From positions 3,165,500 to 3,229,499 of the forward strand of contig NZ_CP036267.1 in assembly GCF_007744255.1 (NCBI RefSeq): 64,000 nucleotides of DNA. The letters are read 5' to 3'. The notes under the pieces were generated by a model that saw only the letters and a program-made list of their open reading frames with translations, ran no database searches and was not told the origin of the DNA. Shown here one piece after another: positions 63,940 to 64,000 of the stretch. Source of the DNA: Thalassoglobus polymorphus. Lineage in GTDB: Bacteria > Planctomycetota > Planctomycetia > Planctomycetales > Planctomycetaceae. Both the position numbers and the translations under genes were made by a program. Each line of letters begins with the position of its first letter. Within the stretch, counting starts at the first letter, position 1.

Positions 63940-64000
63940 CGATGTTGTCCTGTTGCGAAAGGCTATTGGTTCGTTTCGGTCATAGAGTTATCAAGGAGCT

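Noticed and set aside
63963-64000. Possible 3' end of a minus-strand gene at the window edge (ends SMTETNQ then stop, 24 nt before the DHp-like gene)
   Set aside because: Only about 12 codons are visible, so coding cannot be supported from this window.

Overview
The window looks like chromosomal DNA of a planctomycete (Planctomycetota, order Planctomycetales). Planctomycete signatures include two DUF1559 pseudopilin-like proteins, a Cys-type sulfatase, a giant DUF1549/DUF1553 protein, a PVC-type haem-binding fusion, a CRTAC1/ASPIC protein, and Ser/Thr kinase and DUF11-type secreted proteins. No rRNA, tRNA, phage, insertion-sequence transposase or CRISPR array was found. The assignment rests on protein family content only.

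Layout. 1-4.7 kb: start of a secreted DUF4832-like protein (cut by the window edge), a Tat-exported endonuclease/exonuclease/phosphatase protein, a 12-bp tandem repeat, a LarA-like protein and a proline dehydrogenase. 4.7-9.0 kb (minus strand): a cobalamin riboswitch at about 8750-9015 leads into DUF1559 protein, CxxC lipoprotein, DUF71-type ATPase, six-TM DUF6580 protein and then a BtuF-like corrinoid-binding protein. I read this as a B12 acquisition and salvage operon. 9.4-10.7 kb: a second DUF1559 gene followed by a 48-aa lipoprotein and a terminator. 11.5-20.7 kb: sulfatase, DUF11-like membrane protein bracketed by dispersed repeats, anchored thermonuclease, a Ser/Thr kinase fused to an extracellular LivK-like domain, and a UbiD decarboxylase. 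21-30 kb: zinc-ribbon protein, VWA protein, orphan ABC ATPase, SulP transporter, CRTAC1 protein and serine hydrolase. 30-38 kb: core metabolism (gcvT, pdxJ, pterin dehydratase, DHH phosphoesterase), a Rieske/cytochrome b-c operon and a class V aminotransferase. 38-41.9 kb: DUF485 plus acetate-type symporter, then a Tat-exported NHL propeller. 42-50.7 kb: two very large exported proteins. 51-55 kb: pyrF, PQQ-propeller lipoprotein, glnS. 55.6-64 kb: zinc-ribbon membrane protein, Crp/Fnr regulator, zinc-finger membrane protein, SOUL protein, beta-helix protein, a hybrid histidine kinase with a CarH-like B12 photosensory module, and a stand-alone DHp-like protein.

Two families of short dispersed intergenic repeats run through the window. 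R1 is about 100 bp, with a hairpin at its left end and a conserved core around GTTCGCCACGAGGCAGA. R2 is about 82 bp with 17-19 bp terminal inverted repeats and looks like a MITE. One R2 copy lies inside an R1 copy and another lies in the leader between the B12 riboswitch and its gene.

The strongest candidates for an undescribed system are the B12-riboswitch-controlled DUF1559/lipoprotein/DUF71/DUF6580/BtuF cluster, the B12-photoreceptor-like histidine kinase with its small DHp-like neighbour, and the kinase with a periplasmic-binding-protein sensor. All functional statements come from reading sequence and recognising motifs; no database search was run.
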